This document shows positions 1 to 13,300 of a DNA stretch of 43,633 nucleotides, piece by piece (the stretch's first letter is position 1; every line of letters begins with the position of its first letter). Location of the stretch: the IMG/VR virus record IMGVR_UViG_3300020419_000028, positions 1 through 43,633 of that record; one strand, written 5' to 3'. The DNA is from a virus. The position numbers and the translations under genes are program-made. The notes beneath the pieces are model-generated. The model searched no databases. It was given only the letters and a program-made list of their open reading frames with translations, and was not told where the DNA came from.

Positions 1-1392
1 GATCAAAAATTTATATTAGAGAACTCATTTATTGATACTGAGTCAATTAGAGTGTTTGTAAGAAAGGGTGGAGCATCATCTGGACTAGAATATTCAAGAA
101 TTGACAACATTACAAGTTTAGGTGCATCATCAAACATCTATTTGATACAAGAAATCAAAGATGAGAAGTATGAGTTGCTATTTGGTGATGGATTTTTCGG
201 TACAAAACTAGAAGATGGAGATATTATAGAAATAAGTTATATTATTACTGAAGGAAAAGCAGGTAACGATGGTAAATTCTTCTCATATAGTGCAGATGCG
301 GTAGATGATGCGGGTAATCCACTCGCTGCTAGTGCAACACCTGTTATAAACACCACTCAGAATGCAAAAGGTGGTGGTGATATTGAAACTATAGAGTCTA
401 TTAAGTATATTGCACCCAGAGTGTACTCATCACAGTACAGAGCAGTCACAACAAAGGATTACGAGGCAATAATACAAAGTGTATTTCCTGATGCAGAGTC
501 TGTTTCAGTGGTTGGCGGTGAAGAATTAGATCCACCTGAGTTTGGTACTGTTTTATTGAGTATAAAACCAAGAAATGCAACATTTTTATCTGATTTTACA
601 AAAACAAGAATCTTAGATGAGTTAAAGAGTTACTCCATAGCAGGAATTAACCAAAAAATAGTTGATCTTAAGATTCTATACATCGAACTTGACAGTGCAG
701 TCTATTATAATACAAATGTATACGATGAAACTGATACTTTAAAAGCACAAGTAACTCAATCGTTAACAAATTATGGAACTTCTACTAATTTAAACAGATT
801 TGGGGGAAGATTTAAGTATTCTGACTCTGTATCAGTTATTGATGAGACAAATAAAGCAATTACATCAAATATTACTAAAATTATAATGCGTAGAGACTTA
901 AAACCTGTCTTTAATTCGTTTGCTCAGTATGAATTATGCTATGGTAATCAATTCCATGTAAATAAAGATGGTAAAAACATCAAAAGTACAGGATTTACAA
1001 TTTCTGGTCGATCTGATACACTTTACTTTACAGATATTCCAAATCCAGACTTAAAAACAGGTCAATTAGCAGTTATTCAATTAGCAGAGGTTGCAGCAGA
1101 CTCATCTGCTGTTGTTCTTCCATCTGCAGGAACAGTAGATTATGTAAAAGGTGAAATAATTATCAATACACTGAATATCACTAGCACAACACTTGGAAAT
1201 GGGTTGATTGAGATTCAAGCATTCCCAGAATCTAATGATATCATAGGTTTGAAGGATTTGTACCTTCAATTGGACATGTCAAATACTAAGATAAATATGG
1301 TCAGAGATACAATATCTTCTGGACAGCAAATATCTGGAATTGGATATAGAACAACCTCTAGTTACTCAAATGGTACTTTAATTAGGTCATAA
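1..1392 (+). CDS. gp6: Baseplate wedge protein gp6 (partial, C-terminal part)
   Basis: The reading frame is open from base 1, so this is the 3' part of a gene that begins upstream; about 463 residues are visible. In the T4 baseplate gp6 forms the ring of wedge dimers that joins the wedge to the tube and controls the switch from hexagon to star. The visible part contains a YELLFGDGFFG...LEDGD stretch near residues 55-75 and then the segment IKYIAPRVYSSQYRAVTTKDYEA (shortened here to its ends, near residues 136-160). Both are typical of gp6/baseplate-J-type proteins. The C-terminal 150 residues are beta-rich. It stops five bases before the next gene, which fits the T4 order 6-7-8. Identification is firm from motif and position. 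A GTG at 52 is in frame but is internal to the gene, not its start. Confidence 0.88.
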   Translation, partial: DQKFILENSFIDTESIRVFVRKGGASSGLEYSRIDNITSLGASSNIYLIQEIKDEKYELLFGDGFFGTKLEDGDIIEISYIITEGKAGNDGKFFSYSADAVDDAGNPLAASATPVINTTQNAKGGGDIETIESIKYIAPRVYSSQYRAVTTKDYEAIIQSVFPDAESVSVVGGEELDPPEFGTVLLSIKPRNATFLSDFTKTRILDELKSYSIAGINQKIVDLKILYIELDSAVYYNTNVYDETDTLKAQVTQSLTNYGTSTNLNRFGGRFKYSDSVSVIDETNKAITSNITKIIMRRDLKPVFNSFAQYELCYGNQFHVNKDGKNIKSTGFTISGRSDTLYFTDIPNPDLKTGQLAVIQLAEVAADSSAVVLPSAGTVDYVKGEIIINTLNITSTTLGNGLIEIQAFPESNDIIGLKDLYLQLDMSNTKINMVRDTISSGQQISGIGYRTTSSYSNGTLIRS

Positions 1393-1397
1393 AACGA

Positions 1398-4300
1398 ATG
1401 ATAGAAACCTACAGTCCATTATCTTCTAGGGTTAAGACCTATCAAGTTGTTGGAGATCAAACTCCAGAGTTTGCAAAGGCAGAGAATCCACTATTAGAAG
1501 AATTTTTAAAGCAATATTACATATCACAAGAACATCAAGGTGGTTCTCTTGATATTGGGGAGAATATTGACAAATATATTAAGATTGATAATTTAACTAA
1601 AGAAGTTGTTGCAGGAATAGCAAGTATTTCATCTGGTATTGATTCTACAACTGATACTATAACAGTTTCTCCTAATACCAAAGGATTTCCACAAGAGTAT
1701 GGTCTTTTAAAGATTGATAATGAGATTATAACATATACAGGTGTAACTACTAATACATTTACAGGATGTACAAGAGGGTTTAGTGGTATCACAACATACC
1801 GTACTACCAATGACCCATACAATCTAACATATACAGATACTACACCTGCTAAACACGATTCTGGAGCAAGTATACAGAATTTAAGTGCATTATTCTTACA
1901 AGAGTTCTATACTAAGTTGAAAGCACAATACACACCTGGTCTAGAGGGTGTCACACTAAGTCCTGAGCTTAATGTTAACAACTTTATAAAAGAAGCAAGA
2001 AATTTATATGAATCTAAAGGTACTGATGAGTCATTTAAGATTTTATTCAAGGCATTATTTGGTTTAGAACCAAAAATCAACGATCTTGAGAAATATCTAA
2101 TAAAACCATCATTTGCCAACTACTTAAGAAGAGAATCTTTTGCTGTTAGGGTAATAGAAGGTGATCCACTTAAATTAATAGGTCAAACACTATACCAAGA
2201 TAATGAAATAGGTAATGACCTAGTAAATGCTGCGTCAGGACCTATTTCTGATGTTGTACAGATAAGAGATGACTATTATCGCATATCTGTGTTTATTGGT
2301 TTTGATGATAGAGACTTAATCGAAGGTAATTTTGTAATACCTGGCAAAACACAGTCAATAGGCACAATTGGAATCGGTGCAACAGTAATTACAGTTGATT
2401 CTACCATAGGATTTGGGCAAACAGGTACTTTCCAAGTTGGAGTGACTGATGACTCCTTTTATCAGACATTAGACTATTCAGAAAAGACTATAAACCAGTT
2501 TATCGGTGTTACAACTGCACTAAAAGAGATTCCATCAGCAACTGAATTATATGCACCTACTTTAGTCTATGGATTTGAAGATAACGACTTAAGTAAGAGA
2601 GTCAACATGAGATTGACTGGTGTAATTAGTAATTTTGAGTCTTTACAGAATTTATATGGACTAACTGAACAATCTAGGATACAAGTTAAGAATTTAGGTA
2701 GATATGTTAAGAATCCACCAACAGATAAAACATATTCGCAAGTATTTTTCAATTCTTGGGTTTATAACACTAGTGCAAGGTATGAAATAGAACAATTCTT
2801 TGGAACTACTTTTAGATTGAAGGGTAGGATTGATAAAGCAAGTATAAAGAAGAACGATACAGTAGAAATAGTCATCAGAAACACTCAGACGGTCGTTGCA
2901 ACGGGTTTAAATGTAAACTTCGTAAATACTGCACTAAATGAGGTAACTCTCTCAGGAACCATTACAGCTGCCTCTGGTATTAGCTATGATATAAGAAGAA
3001 TACAAGAAAAAGCAACAAGTACAGGAGTTCCCATCGTTGGTGGTCAAGATCAGATACTTGCAGATGTAACTAACGCATATATTCTTGATGCTAAGTATTC
3101 TCCTACTAATTTAAAGGAAGGTTATGTTGCATCTAACTCTATTCCTTCATATGACATTACAACTGAAAAAATAACCGCAACATTAACAGATCCAAAGATA
3201 GGAAACAATGATTTTGAAGGTTATGATGTATTAACCAATAGATACACAATTTTCTCATTTCCAAGCAGTGTACCTTTCAAAACTGGAGAAGAAATCTCAT
3301 ATGTCCCAAGAGGAGACACTACAGCAATCGGTGGACTAACTCAAGCATCATATTTTGTTGAAGTATTGTCACAAAACAATAAAATCAAATTATATCAGTC
3401 AAGATCGTTCATTCCTTCTGGAATAGCAGTTGGATTTGTTCCTACTGAGCTTCCTACAGGAATTCATGACTTTATTCGTGCAGAACAAGCAAGAGAGTCT
3501 ATTTTCCCTTCTGGAACACTTAAAAGGTTTATTTTAGATCAAAACCTTACTGATGGTACAAAACCAAAGACAACATCTGAATCAACACAAACTGGAACAA
3601 CAGGAATGTTGATTAATGGTGTTGAAATTACAAATTACAAATCTGACAAGTATATTTACTTCGGACCTGTAAGATCTTTTGATATAGTTAACGCAGGTAG
3701 AGGATATGATGTTTCATTCCCACCTTCAGTTGGTTTTGAGACTAGCACAAGTGGTATTAACACTGCTTATGGTAGAGTATCTGTTGCAGGTACTGTTACT
3801 GGTATTTTAGTAGATCCTGTTGAATATGAGATTAAAAATGTAGTATCTGTCGATGTTCATGGTGGAAATGGATCTGGAGCAAGAGCAGAGGCAATAACAG
3901 AACTGGCATATAGATCACTTACATTTAATGCTAAAAAATTTGCAATAGGTGGTAATATTGATGTTGGGTCTGACCGATTTATTTTAAATAAAGAGCATTT
4001 CTATAAAACAGGTGATAGAGTAATATACAATGCCAATAACAATAATCCAATAGCACTTTCTACTAGTACTGCTGTTGGTCTGGATACTGGTTTGGTAGAA
4101 GGTCAATCTTACTATGTTGGTGTTGCAGCAACTAATATATTCCAAATTTATACAAATAAGTCTGATGCAGTCGCAGGTGTTAATACAGTAAGTTTTGGTT
4201 CTACCGCAGGTGATTCAAATGTCGGTATTCATCAGTTTAATGATTATGAGACTAAACGAAGAATATCTAGAATTGCTGTAATTGATAGTGGATCAGGTTA

Positions 4301-7300
4301 TACAAATAGAAAAATATCAGTAAATCCAACAGGAACTATTGGTGGAATCAGCACTGTTAGAGATTTTATTGAGTTTCCTAATCATGGATTCAAAGATGGT
4401 GAGGTTATTCATTACAGTTCAGATGATACTGCAATAACTGGTTTATCTACAACTGCACAATACCAAGTATTAACAATAGATGATAATAGTTTTAGATTAT
4501 GTAATTCTGGTCTAGCAACTACAAGATTACCTGATCAAACAAATTATCTTAATAAGTTATACACTAGATTTGATTCTACTGGTTCTGGATATCAAAACTT
4601 CTTTTATCCTGCGGTAACTGTTGATATTAATGTTGTTACAAGTGATGATGCTAATAGAACCATAGAAGCATTCCCTATTGTCCGTGGTTCTGTTGTTGAT
4701 ACCATTCTTTATGATGAAGGTCGTGATTATGGATCTAATATAATCAATTTTGAAAAAACACCGATAGTAACTACAAATTATGGTGAGTTGGGTCAGATTG
4801 GACTAACTATTGTTAATGGTAGAATATCAGATGCTTTTGTTCAAGCAGCAGGTCAGAACTATGACGGTCCTCCTGATTTAGAAGTCATTGGAGTGGGAAC
4901 TGCAAATGGTGCTAGACTTCGTGCTGTAATGAACGGTGGATCTATTGATAAAGTCAAAGTTCTAGCAGCAGGTGTTGGATACGCATTATCAACAACAACA
5001 GTAACAGTTCTTGCACCAGGTAACGCTGCTACATTTGCAAGTAATATTAGAAGACTAACAGGTAATAAATTTAATACTAGTCAAACAACAAATGGTGATT
5101 ATCTAGGTGCAGTTGACGGTGGATTAGCGATAGAGAGTGTTGGATATGGTGAAACAGTTAGAACAGTATTTAATGATGATGGTACAGGTCACTCTCCTAT
5201 CATAGGTTGGGCATATGATGGAAACCCAATATACGGTCCTTTTGGATTTTCAGATAGAGACAACAATCAATCTGGATCTAGAAGAATGCTTTCTTCTTAC
5301 AAGTTAGATCAGTCTAGAGTTAAGAATAGACCAAACACCTCAGAATTTGTTGCAGGATATTTTACAGAAGATTATTACTATGATTCTAGTGGTGATTTAG
5401 ATGAACATAATGGTAGATTTTGTAAGACTCCTGAGTATACTCAAGGAATATATGCATACTTTGCAACTGTAGATAATTTAATTGCACCTCAGTTCCCATA
5501 TTACATTGGGCATACTTATAGAGGATTCCCAATAGAAGAGAATATACAAGTTGGTAGTAAGATAAAACAAAGTAATTTTAACTTTGAGAATTCAGAATTA
5601 GTTAGAAATACAAATCCATACAATATGTTTGGTAGTGGTGTATCTTACGATTATGTGGTTCAACCATACAAATCAATCAATAATGTTGCTTTCCCTGAGA
5701 GAATACTATCTGGATCAATAGACAATATTAAAATTGTCCAATCAGGCATAGGATATACTGTTGGTACACCATTAAATTTTGATAATTCGGATACTGGTGG
5801 AAGTAATGCATATGCAATTGTAAATAAAATTAATGGACAAGAAGTAAGTAAAATTAGTACTATTTTTAATAAATTTGAAGATATAATTTTCTCATGGGGT
5901 GGATCAGATAGAGTTATTGGTCATAGAAAACCATTCCATCAATTAAAGTCAAGTGACTATGTGCAGGTTTCTGGATTGTCCACTAGTATTATTGGATTAA
6001 CTGGATCGCATCAAATTAGTTTAGTTGACTATTCAACAACTTTACTCGATACTGGATTTGTTGGTGTTGTAACTGATATTAGAGTACAATCTATTTCTCC
6101 TACAGTTTCTGTAGGTGCTACCATTGGATTCTCTACACAAATATTTTCTGCAGGTATAGGAACAACTGTTGGTGTTGGATCAGAGACTGCACAAATTTTA
6201 AATATATTCCCTGATGATAATGTATTAAGAATTCGTAGATCAGGTGCAGCTGCAACTACAGGTATTCTTGGTATTGGAGTTTCTTTCTTCACAGATGAAA
6301 TTATAATTCCTTTGGCAGTTGAGTACTTTGAGTCTCAACCAAATAGAAAGATATACTTCAACCCAACAGAATCTGTTGGATTTGGTACTACAGTAAGTCA
6401 AACCATAACTAGATCTTATCAGTATATGGGTGTTACCAAAGATAGATCTTTATTAACAAAAACAATACACTTAGAAAATCATGGTTTACAAACTAATGAC
6501 GAACTGACTTTTTCTATCCCTACAAGCGGATCTAATATTTCCTGTGCTACTTCATCAATATATGCAGGTACATTTAATCTTCCATCAACAGTTTATGCAG
6601 TCAAAAAGACTGAAGATACAATTGGAATAAAAACAACTAAAACTTCTGCTGATTTAACCTTTATTAGTGGTGGATCTAATGTATATGATTATTTGTTTGA
6701 GAAAGTAGAACCAGTCAAAGTTACTGGTACAATTGAAAAAATTGCAACCACTGTTGAAACTACTGTTGACCATAGTTTAGAAGATGGTGATATAATTGAC
6801 TTAATTGTAAAACCAGGTCTTTCAACTGGTATTGGTACAACAACATATACTAAATTAAAAGTCATTGATGATTATTTAATTACCAATCCTCTTGAGATTG
6901 CTGCATCTGGAATAAGGACAGATACAAACAGAATTAGAGCAAATGATCATAGATTAGTCACAGGTGAGAGGATACTATACTATGGTGCGAATTTACCTGA
7001 TGGGATTGAACAAAAAGAATATTATGTTGTTAGAGTAGATGATAATACAATATCTCTTACAAATACTTTTGCAGAAACTGCAGGTGTACCTGTTCTTGTT
7101 AACATAACAAGTCAAGGTGGATCTGGTCAAACAATAAACCCAATAAATCCACAATTAAGACCTTTCAAGAATAATGATTTGGTCTTTGACATGAGTGATC
7201 CAAGTCTAACAGGTTATCAGTTAAAATTCTACTATGATACGAATTATTTCAATGAATTTGTTGGATCTGCCTCCAGTGAGACTTTTGAGGTTATTGGTGT

Positions 7301-10300
7301 AAGTACATTTGCAACTGTTGGTATTGGATCAACCATACCTACCTTTGATAATGTATTCCATCCAACTACAATTCTTAAATACTCAGATACTTCACCAGAA
7401 TTGATATTCTACAATGTATTTGGTACAAGTGGTGTAGCAACTACTAAAAACACTGGTGTAGTTAATCAAGGTCAGGTAAAATATGTTGATAGTGGATATG
7501 CAGGAAAATTTAATATTGTAGGTGTGTCAAACACTGAATTTAAGGTTAATCTAAGATTTCCTCCAGAGTCGTTACAGTATACTAGTGCTAATTGTGATAA
7601 CTTATCATATACAACACAATCACCAACTGCTAATGGTGGTATATCATCAATAACTATTCTTAACCGTGGAATAAATTATGAAAAAGTACCTGGCATTAGT
7701 AGTGTTGCAGGATCTGGTTCTAATGCTATATTGATAGTAGAATCAGTAGATATTAATAGATTATCCGAAGTAACTGTTCCTGATGATGTTTTTGGTTATC
7801 CATCTGATAATACATTAAAACCAGATGCTTTTATACCTAGAGTTCTTACTATTGCTGATTACTCAACTATAGTAGATGTCAGAGTATCTTTTGGTGGTAG
7901 AGCATATATTACTGCACCTCAACTTGTTATATTTGATAAAGGAACAGGGGAGGTTGTGGATAGTGGACTTATCACTTGCGATTTAAGTGACTCTGCTGTT
8001 ACTAGTGCAACTATTAGTGTGCCACCTTCGGGATTGTCTGAAAATGAATTTGGAGTAATACCTACAAGAAATAGTAATGGTATTGCGGTACTAGAGGCAT
8101 TTGCTGACGCAGGTATATTGACATGTAAGATATCTACTCCAATTCTAGGATATAAGAAGGAACCTATTGCAATTGGAGACTCTATATTCTTAGAAGGTAT
8201 TACATCTTATGATGGTACTGGATATAACTCTGCAGATTATAAATTTACTCCATTCAGAGTTAGTGACTATAACAACGCAACAAATCCAAGACAGGTTACT
8301 TTTGACTACACTGGTTTTACTACAAATCCAGGTATAGGTGTAACTGCAATATATGGTTTTGGTAATATAACAAAATTTGGCAATCTTGCAACATTTGAGG
8401 TTACTAAAGGATTCTCAACATTTGTAGAGAATGAGAAATTCAAGAGAAATACTAATCCTTTTGCTGATGTTAGATTAGACTTTGTAAATGTCAATACTGC
8501 CAATATCATTGTTAGTGGTGCTGAGGATTTAGAAGTTGGAGACATTTTAGTCGGTAAATTGAGTGGATCATCTGCTAGAATTACTGGAGTAGAAGAATTT
8601 GATGGTAATTTTAATATACAGGCATCTGTTAAGACAACAGTTGGTTGGAGAGATAATGTTGGATTAATTAATGATACAAACCAAGTCTTACCAGATAATG
8701 ACTATTATCAGAATTTGTCTTATGCTATAGAGAGTCCTAAAACATATGAAGACTTAATTACCTATGTTAATGATATTGTTCACCCAACAGGTCTTAAAAA
8801 CTTTGCTAATACTGAAATTATAACAGATGCAGCGTTACCAGGTTATAAGAGTGTGGGTGAAACCTTTACTCCTGCGGAAGATAAAGGTGGATTAGTATTA
8901 GACTTTATCAATGAACCACTTAGAGTTGATGCGATATATCCTGCCGATCTAGCAAGAGACTTCCAAGCACAGGGTAATATATCTAAATTTGTAGAACTTA
9001 GAAGCACTAGACTCGCTGATTTCATACTAAACAAAACTAATAGAGTTTTAAAGCATGATGATATTAGTCCTCAATTTGTGTCTAATGATTCTAACGATTT
9101 AAGTCCTTACAGAATTGTTGCTACTTATCCTGCTCCTAGAAAATTCCAAAGGTTCTTTACACAAACTGTTCATCAAGCAGAAGATCCTGCAAAGAATCAA
9201 TATCAATTAAATGAGTTTATTTCAGTAACCGTAGGTCAAGATACATTCCTATTACAAAAATATGAAGATAAAAACTATGATCAATTAGGTTTTACAACCA
9301 GTTATGTTCAGTTTGATACTAGCTATTCCTCTAATGCAACAGATTTAATAATTAGACCTAACGAACCATTCGATACTGATTATGAAGTTAAGACTTTCCA
9401 ATCAAACTTCTCCGATACTGTTGGAGTGGGAACCACTGCGTTTGGTCATATTAGATTAGAATCATCAGTTAGCACGGTAGGTGGAGCAAATACATTAGGA
9501 GTTGCTTTGACAACTAATGTTATTGGTGTTTCTACAATAACAACTGAAGCTGCAGTCATACAATTTGTAGTAAGTGACTTAACAACTAGTCAAGTTGACT
9601 TCTTTGAGTATGCTGCAATGCATAATGGTTCCGACACATATCTAACAGAATTAGCAGCATTTAACTCTAAACAAAATTTAAGTGGTTTATCATCACCTGA
9701 TTTTATCGGTACATTTAGTTCTTACATAGATGGCGGTCTATTAAAACTTGATTTCTTAAATGGAAGTCAGAATACAGTTGAGATAAAGTCTAAAATGATT
9801 GCTGTAGATCCTTCAGTGGTAGGACCTACAACAGATTACAGATTTAAGAATACCACATTTGACCCAGATGGAACTGAAAGAACTGCAAGATTAGAAGTTA
9901 CAAGTCAAGCAAAGGCAGGTATTGCTACTGTTTGTGGTATTGCTAGTATTAGAGATTTGTCTGTTAAATCCACAATTCATGTTGCAATTGGAGATACCCA
10001 GTCAATCCATTCAATTTACTTATTAACTGATCCATATAATCAACAAAACTTTATAACTGAGTATCCATTAGCATCTATTGGTGCTACAATGGGAATTGGT
10101 ACATTTGGATCTACATACAGACCTGATGGGCATATTAATCTTGAGTTCCATCCATCAGTTTCTGGTATAGTTAGTGTTAGTGCATATAATGAAATCTTAT
10201 ACAAAGACGAAGATCCTAATGGATTATTAGAAGGTATTGGTGAAATTAGTTATGGATCTGTTTTTGAGAATGTTGCACAAACCAAATACTTGGGAATAAA

Positions 10301-13300
10301 CAATAGAGATAGTAGAACATTTGCGATAAGGAATCAAGGTGTCCCAATATATGCACAAGAAACTAATATTGCTGATCCTAATGCTCTTGATAGAACCACA
10401 GGTACATTTAAACAAGAGCACTTCTTCTCTACTTTTGAGCAATTAATATACAAACCAGACTCAAATCTTATAGGTATTGGCGGTACTGCTCTTGTATATC
10501 AAACAGGTGCAGGTGTAACTGGATATCTTCCTGACCTTGTATTTGCAATAAAGGATAATGAAGAAGAATATAGAATAGCATTAACAAAAAATGACGCAAT
10601 AGCTGGTACAGCAGTAACATTCTTACCTGACTCAGGTGCAGGTAATAAGCATAGATTCTCAATGGCAAAGAGAGATTCTAAGTCAATGATAACTATTAGC
10701 GGTCTTGTTCAGAAACCAATAACTTATACATCGGTTAATTATGATTTACAAGTTCCTGTTGCAGGTTTTGTTACCGCATTTGTATTAAGTGGTATTGGAT
10801 CAATCTTATCTGGTGATCTTATTAGAATAGAAGATGAATATTCTATCGTAAGAAATGTTGGTGTAGGTACAACTAGTTTAGGTCCTGCGGTTGGTATAGG
10901 AACTTGGAGTCTAGTTGAAGTAGAAAGGGGTGCAGTTGGAACTGCTGCTACTCCACATGCTGCAGGAGAACCTGCTAGGATCTTTAGAGGATCATTCCAG
11001 ATATTAGATAGTAATATACACTTTACACAAGCACCTCTTGGTGGTGATTTGGGTTTACTTAATCCTGGCAACTTACCATATCCTAGAGCAACCTTTGGTG
11101 GAAGAACATTCTTAAGGCAAGATTATCTTAAGAATCAGTTATTTGATGATATATCAAATTCATTTGACGGATTAGAGACTACTTATTCATTAACCTCTGT
11201 AGGTGGAGCAGTTACTGGTATCGGTACTACAGGTGGTAACGGTGTATTATTCATCAATAATATATTCCAAGCACCATTTAGTGAAAATAATACTGATGCA
11301 AACTTTAAAATTATAGAAAATGCGGGAATTGCTTCAGTCCAATTTACTGGTGTTAGTTCGGAAGGATTTACGACACCGATAATAGACATTGGTGATGTCA
11401 ACGAGAACCAATTACCGAGAGGTGGAATTGTTATATCGGCAGGATCTACGCCAGGTAGAGGTTATGCTCCTTTTGTTGGTGCAAAAGTATTCCCTCAATT
11501 AGATTCTAGCGGTACTATTACTAATATTATTGGTATTCCTACCTCAGAAGGTACAGGATTCCAAATTAGCACCGCACAATATGATAATGTGACTGGTATA
11601 TTATCAGTAACTACCGCAACAAATCACGGTCTTACTATTGATGATCAAATAAAACTTGTTGGATTATACTTTACATGTCCTAAAGACGATGTAGGAACAC
11701 CCACAAACTTTGTGTACAATCCTGCAACTGGCATATCAACAGTTACTTTGAATAATCATGGATTGTCAAATGGTGATGCTATAAGTTTCAGAGCTAACTC
11801 ACTGACACTTAGTTGTACAATGGGAACTGGTAATAAGACATACCCTCGTCCAACTGATCCTCTTGCAGGTAATGGTCAGTATCTAACTGTCTCTAATGTC
11901 ACTACAAATACCTTTAGAGTCAATGTAGGTGCTGCAGGTAGTAATGTTTATTGGAATCCATCAGACGCAGACTATGATCCTAATGCAGGTATCATGACAG
12001 TAACGATAGGTACACATGATCTATATGTTGGTAAGGGAGTTGTAATTCCAGACAATACATTTACATTTACTTGTTTACAAGATGGTAACACTGCACAGAA
12101 AACATATCCTCGTGCAACTGATCCAGTATCGGGTGCATCTATTAATGTTGTCGCAGTTGGAACAGCAACCGCAAATATATCTACCGCAATTTATGATCCT
12201 ACAGCAGGTATTTTAACAGCAACATCTGCAGGTCATAACCTCATGGTAGGCAACAGAATACAAATTGCGGGAGATTCTCTAACATTTACATGCAGTAAAG
12301 ATAATAACGCAACTTATCACCCATATCCTAGATTAGGTGATCCAATAAGAGATAAGTGGGTTGCGGTAGCAAGTACAACACTCAATACATTCTCTATCAA
12401 TGTAGGATCCTCTAGTGGCATATATCCTCATTATGATGCAAGTGACCATTCATTATATTCTGTTGCTACAGGTGCACTAATAAAACAGACAGGAACGATT
12501 GATCTTAATGTTGGTACAGGTGGAACTGGAACATCTGCACATACATTTGTTTCTGCTGCTACAAGTTCTGTACAGTCTTTACCACAGTCAGCACATACAT
12601 TTGTAAGTGCAGTAACAAATGCGGTTCAAACTCTTAACTATGTTGGTGTTACAACTAACATATTCCCAGACTATGACCAATCCACAGACATAACGAATAT
12701 AGTATCACCTACAATATTCAATACTTTTGTAGGACCTAGTACAATACCTCACACATATAATGGTGGTGGGTCACCATATGCATTCAAGTATTTGGATGAT
12801 CTAACATTTGGTTCTGGTTATAATCAACTTTTAGGAACCGTATCTATTGGTGTTACAAATCCTGTTGGATCAGGAGCAACAATTACAGCAACTGTTGGTG
12901 CAGGTGGTTCATTAATCTTTAGTATTGATCATGCAGGAACAGGATATACTAGCGGAACACAATTATCTGCTCCTGATCCTAATGGTTCTAATTTAGGAAT
13001 ACAAGGTCTTTACAGACTAGGACTTGGCAATACTACAACTGCAGGTGTTGGTGCTTCTATTACTGTAGACATTATTGGAGTAAGCACAAATACAGGTGCA
13101 GGTTCTACACTATTTGAAGTTTCTAAATGGGAGTTTAGCAAACCTGGTTATGGATTCAAGATTGGTGATAAATTTACATTAGCTGGATTATCAACTGATC
13201 CTACTGCAGGTGATGACTTCTTACCGTTTGAAATAACAGTCTCTAATATCTTTAATGATGATATTTCTGCGTGGCAGTTTGGACAGTTAGATTACATTGA

